The translations under genes and the position numbers were made by a program. A stretch of 64,000 bases of DNA from Hymenobacter properus (GTDB taxonomy: Bacteria > Bacteroidota > Bacteroidia > Cytophagales > Hymenobacteraceae): contig NZ_JADQDP010000003.1 of assembly GCF_015694735.1 (NCBI RefSeq), forward strand, positions 744,001 through 808,000. Reading direction: 5' to 3'. Of this stretch, positions 61,423 to 64,000 are shown one piece after another. The notes under the pieces were generated by a model. The model ran no database searches. It was not told the DNA's origin and saw only the letters and a program-made list of their open reading frames with translations. How positions within the stretch are numbered: position 1 is the stretch's first letter; each line of letters starts with the position of its first letter.

Positions 61423-62469
61423 TTAGAATGTTGGGCAAGGGGCTGCCGGGTAAACTCTCTTTTTTAAACGACGATGGGCGTTTTCCAATCGGTCGAAGGC
61501 GCGCAGGGCCAGCGTCACCTCGTGGGCGCCGCCCAGGTCGGCGCTGAGGCGGCTGAGGCCCACGTCGTAGCTGTAGCCCAGGCGCAGGCCGCCGGCCTGC
61601 ACCCCGGCCACCACGGCCAGCACGTGCTGCGACCCAACGCTGCCCGGCACGTAAATATTGCGGTACACCGCCCCCAGCGTTACGGGCGAGGCCGTGAAGT
61701 AAATACCGGTCTCAACGCGCTGAGAACCACCCTGGCGGGTGTAGGCAGCCACCGGCGTGTAGCTTACCTCGCGGGTAGCAACGCCAGGACCGGGCTTCAC
61801 TTTAAAGAACTTATAGCCCCCCGAAAGATTCAGGAGCAGCGGCAGCTCGCTTTGCTTGCGAAAGCCCAGGCTGGGCTGGTTGAGGTGCTGGCCGGCCAGG
61901 CTGAGCCAGAACTGCTCGCTATAGAGCACCGCGCCGGTGCCCACGCTGAAGTAGTTGACGGGCGGAAAATCGAGGGACTCGGCCGAGGGGCCGGCCACGC
62001 TGCCGTCTTCCCGAATCTGGTCGCCAAACACGAAATTGTCATATCCGACGCGCTGGCGGCCGTAGCTGGCGCGCAAGCCGCCGCTCAAGGCCAGCTTCTC
62101 CTTAATGCGGGTGTGATAGGCATAAAGCCCGCCCACTTCGAAGCGCGTGTAGCCTATCGCGCCGGTGCGGTCCTGGTTGATGAGCAGACCCAGGGCGTGG
62201 TGCTGGCCGGGCTGGTTGAGGCGCACGTCGGCCGCAGCCTGAGCCGTGACGAAAGAGCCCGCCAGCAGCGGCAGCTGGTTGCGGTAGCTCAGCGTCACGC
62301 TATAGTCATCGACCAGGCCGGTGAAGGCCGGGTTGGTGTGCAGGCGCGTGGCGTAGGGCTGCGAGAAGTAAACATCCTGCCCGTGCGCGCCCAGCGCCGT
62401 GCCCAGCAGCAGGGCCGGGGCCAGGCCGCGCTTCGCGGGCAGAAACAAAGAAGAAAAACGCTTGGGCAT
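61423..62469 (-). CDS. PorP/SprF-family T9SS membrane protein
   Basis: A 348-residue outer-membrane beta-barrel from ATG 62469 (MPKRFSSLFLPAKRGL). A signal region (LAPALLLGTALGAHGQ) is followed by the family opener DVYFSQPYATRLHTNPAFTGLVDDYSVTLSYRNQ. PorP/SprF proteins belong to the T9SS and often pair with one cargo or attachment protein. The barrel ends at ALRAFDRLENAHRRLKKRVYPA. Nearby gldJ and an OmpA-family gene support a surface-structure unit. Confidence 0.92.
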   Translation of the reverse strand: MPKRFSSLFLPAKRGLAPALLLGTALGAHGQDVYFSQPYATRLHTNPAFTGLVDDYSVTLSYRNQLPLLAGSFVTAQAAADVRLNQPGQHHALGLLINQDRTGAIGYTRFEVGGLYAYHTRIKEKLALSGGLRASYGRQRVGYDNFVFGDQIREDGSVAGPSAESLDFPPVNYFSVGTGAVLYSEQFWLSLAGQHLNQPSLGFRKQSELPLLLNLSGGYKFFKVKPGPGVATREVSYTPVAAYTRQGGSQRVETGIYFTASPVTLGAVYRNIYVPGSVGSQHVLAVVAGVQAGGLRLGYSYDVGLSRLSADLGGAHEVTLALRAFDRLENAHRRLKKRVYPAAPCPTF

Positions 62470-62564
62470 AGGAACCGAAGTAACGCGGCCGGCCCCCAAA
62501 ATAGTGCGGCCACCGCCGCGAAGGTACGGCCAGGGCCCGTGCGCCTACTCCAAACGGCACAGGC

Positions 62565-63722
62565 TCACTTTTGCAGCACTTTCACGCTGAGGCGGCGGTT
62601 GCGGGCGCGGCCTACTTCGGTGGTGTTGGGCGCGATGGCGTAGTTGCGGCCGTAACCGCGGGCTTCGATGCGGCTGGGGCTGATGCCCATGTCGACGAGG
62701 CTGGCCCAAGCCGTGCGGGCCCGGGCCTCGCTGAGCTGCTTATTTACCTTGTAGGTGCCGGTGCTGTCGGTGTAGCCGCCAAGCTTGATGCGCGCCGTGG
62801 GATAGGCCCGCAGCAGGCTGGCAATGTTGCGCAGCTGGCCCATCGATTCGGGCGTGAGCGTGGCCTTGCCGGGCGTGAAAAACACGCGGTCAAAGTTGTA
62901 CCAACCGTTGGTCAGGTCCATGGTGTCGACCTGGGCGGCGGGGTTGGTCAGGAAACGGTACAGGTTGCTCTCGGTCGAGTTGATGCCCACGCCCGAAATG
63001 GTGCCGCCATCGGCCAGCTTCAGGGTGGTGAGCGCACCGGTTTCGTACACGTAGTCGCCGGTTTTGGCATCGAAATGGCCCGGCACAACGGGGTCGTGGG
63101 CCTTTTTGGGACCGGTGGAGCGGGTGCTTGGGTATCGCCGGTAGCGCGCGGCAGCCGGCGCATGTGCTGCGGCCGGGGGCGCGGCGGCTGGCGGGCTTGC
63201 GGCCCGAGTTGCGCCGCCCGCGGAAGTTGTGCCTGCCGACATGGCTGCTGAGGAAGACGACCCGGTTCCCCCGGTGCGCGTCGTAATGTAAACCGGCCCG
63301 CCCACCACGCTTTCCGGGGCCAGGCTTTCGGTAACGGCCGCTTCGGGAGCCGCTTTGTCGTCGCGTCCGGCGCGGTTTTTTGCGCTGGTAAGCCGGCTGA
63401 GCGTGACGGTGAAATTGGCCGTTTTTCCATTTTCCAAAAAGATGCTTTCCAGCGTCTGCGAGTTGAAGCCACCCTCGCCCACTTGCATGAGGTAGGGCCC
63501 GCCGGCCTGCAGGTTGGAAATTACAAAGCGCCCGGAAGCATTGGAGGCTGCCGCGTAGCGTGTGCCCGACGGCACGTGAATGACGGTGATGGCCGCCCCT
63601 GACAGCGCCCTGCGGTCGTCGGATTGCACGTTGCCCGTCAGGCTCATGGGAGCCACCTGGGCTAATACTGGACCAGCTGCCAGCACCATGAAAACAGATA
63701 AGGAAGTAGTAAAGCGCTTCAT
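62565..63722 (-). CDS. OmpA-family protein with carboxypeptidase-regulatory-like domain
   Basis: A 385-residue protein starting at 63722 (MKRFTTSLSVFMVLAAGPVLAQ, signal peptide). It begins with a CarboxypepD_reg-like fold (MSLTGNVQSDDRRALSGAAITVIHVPSGTRY), has a Ser/Ala/Pro-rich linker (about 160-225) and ends in an OmpA C-terminal peptidoglycan-binding domain (FDRVFFTPGKATLTPESMGQLRNIASLL, GYTDSTGTYKVNKQLSEARARTAWASL). It may anchor the neighbouring T9SS barrel to the cell wall. A clear promoter lies upstream. Confidence 0.93.
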   Translation of the reverse strand: MKRFTTSLSVFMVLAAGPVLAQVAPMSLTGNVQSDDRRALSGAAITVIHVPSGTRYAAASNASGRFVISNLQAGGPYLMQVGEGGFNSQTLESIFLENGKTANFTVTLSRLTSAKNRAGRDDKAAPEAAVTESLAPESVVGGPVYITTRTGGTGSSSSAAMSAGTTSAGGATRAASPPAAAPPAAAHAPAAARYRRYPSTRSTGPKKAHDPVVPGHFDAKTGDYVYETGALTTLKLADGGTISGVGINSTESNLYRFLTNPAAQVDTMDLTNGWYNFDRVFFTPGKATLTPESMGQLRNIASLLRAYPTARIKLGGYTDSTGTYKVNKQLSEARARTAWASLVDMGISPSRIEARGYGRNYAIAPNTTEVGRARNRRLSVKVLQK

Positions 63723-63769
63723 GATAGCAATAAGAGCAACAATCCGAATGATGACACCAGACAAGTGTG

Positions 63770-63800
63770 CAAATATAACTTGGAAAATCACCTATGAAAA
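63770..63800 (-). promoter_or_regulatory. Promoter of the OmpA-family gene
   Basis: On the minus strand TATATTTG (63770-63777), a full TAnnTTTG match, follows a TTTT box (63797-63800) after 19 bp. It is about 48 bp before the start codon. The remaining 63801-64000 is AT-rich with no gene seen. Confidence 0.5.
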
Positions 63801-64000
63801 TTCTTGAATTATATATGACTTATTCGATGTAGTCAGGTGGCTTATCGAACAGTTGCTTTGAAGGAGGCCATGCGCCCTAGATGATGGCCATTGGCATCAT
63901 GTCAAAAACAATAAGGCGAGCAGTATTGGTAAGTAAGCTGTTCATTAGGCACCAATTTGCATGCGTGTGCTGTAAAAGGCTAAAGCATAACTTGGTTTGA

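Overview
The window looks like chromosomal DNA from a GC-rich member of the Bacteroidota, most likely a Hymenobacter-like Cytophagales. The sequence supports this in several ways: a secreted protein with a type IX secretion (T9SS) type B C-terminal sorting domain; a GldJ-type gliding lipoprotein next to a PorP/SprF protein; DUF4175 and DUF721 proteins; long eukaryote-like IleRS and single-chain GlyRS; and several promoter-like TAnnTTTG boxes of the Bacteroidota type. Most genes are ordinary housekeeping or envelope genes and most lie on the minus strand. The species call is an inference.

Layout. 1-7 kb (minus) is an envelope cluster: coaX, an outer-membrane protein, lptC, a small membrane protein, a PpiD/SurA-like foldase and a TPR protein. 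7-12.5 kb holds a pseudouridine synthase with a very long Gly/Arg-rich head, a DksA-like protein, ribH, a membrane TPR protein and pdhA. 12.5-14.1 kb (plus) is recF and a DUF721/DciA-like gene, followed by a parS-like site and an AT-rich island with one HTH gene. 15-26 kb has a GDPD phosphodiesterase, small membrane proteins, rhomboid, polyprenyl synthase, RNase R, a double ABC ATPase, a GIY-YIG element and two tandem lspA genes. 26-37 kb carries ileS, an MMPL/RND transporter, a giant T9SS cargo protein and glyS. 38-41.8 kb carries a phosphate transporter, two small genes and a gene-free, DnaA-box-rich region that I read as the chromosomal replication origin. 42-49 kb has an Ig-like lipoprotein, a methyltransferase, mnmG with a perfect parS-like palindrome upstream, an arginyltransferase-like gene, ybeY and an anti-sigma-factor-like ATPase. 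49-58 kb has DUF4175, xthA and a TolC/HlyD/ABC-membrane export operon whose ABC protein lacks its ATPase domain. 58-64 kb has an AhpD-like protein, comF, gldJ, porP/sprF and an OmpA-family protein.

The two strongest unexpected signals are these. (1) A candidate oriC at about 40.9-41.5 kb: a 40-bp AT-rich stretch flanked on one side by two 31-bp direct repeats and on the other by more than a dozen DnaA-box-like 9-mers. A second tight box cluster lies at 39.47-39.54 kb, and ParB-type parS palindromes occur at 14.26 and 47.23 kb. (2) A dispersed superfamily of inverted-repeat elements built on a core like GTCATnCTGAGCGnAG. Two of them enclose a GIY-YIG nuclease gene: an intact one with perfect 45-bp terminal inverted repeats, and a decayed one bracketed by a second repeat subfamily. 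The other copies are short gene-free hairpins. This looks like a GIY-YIG nuclease-linked mobile element with MITE/REP-like derivatives.
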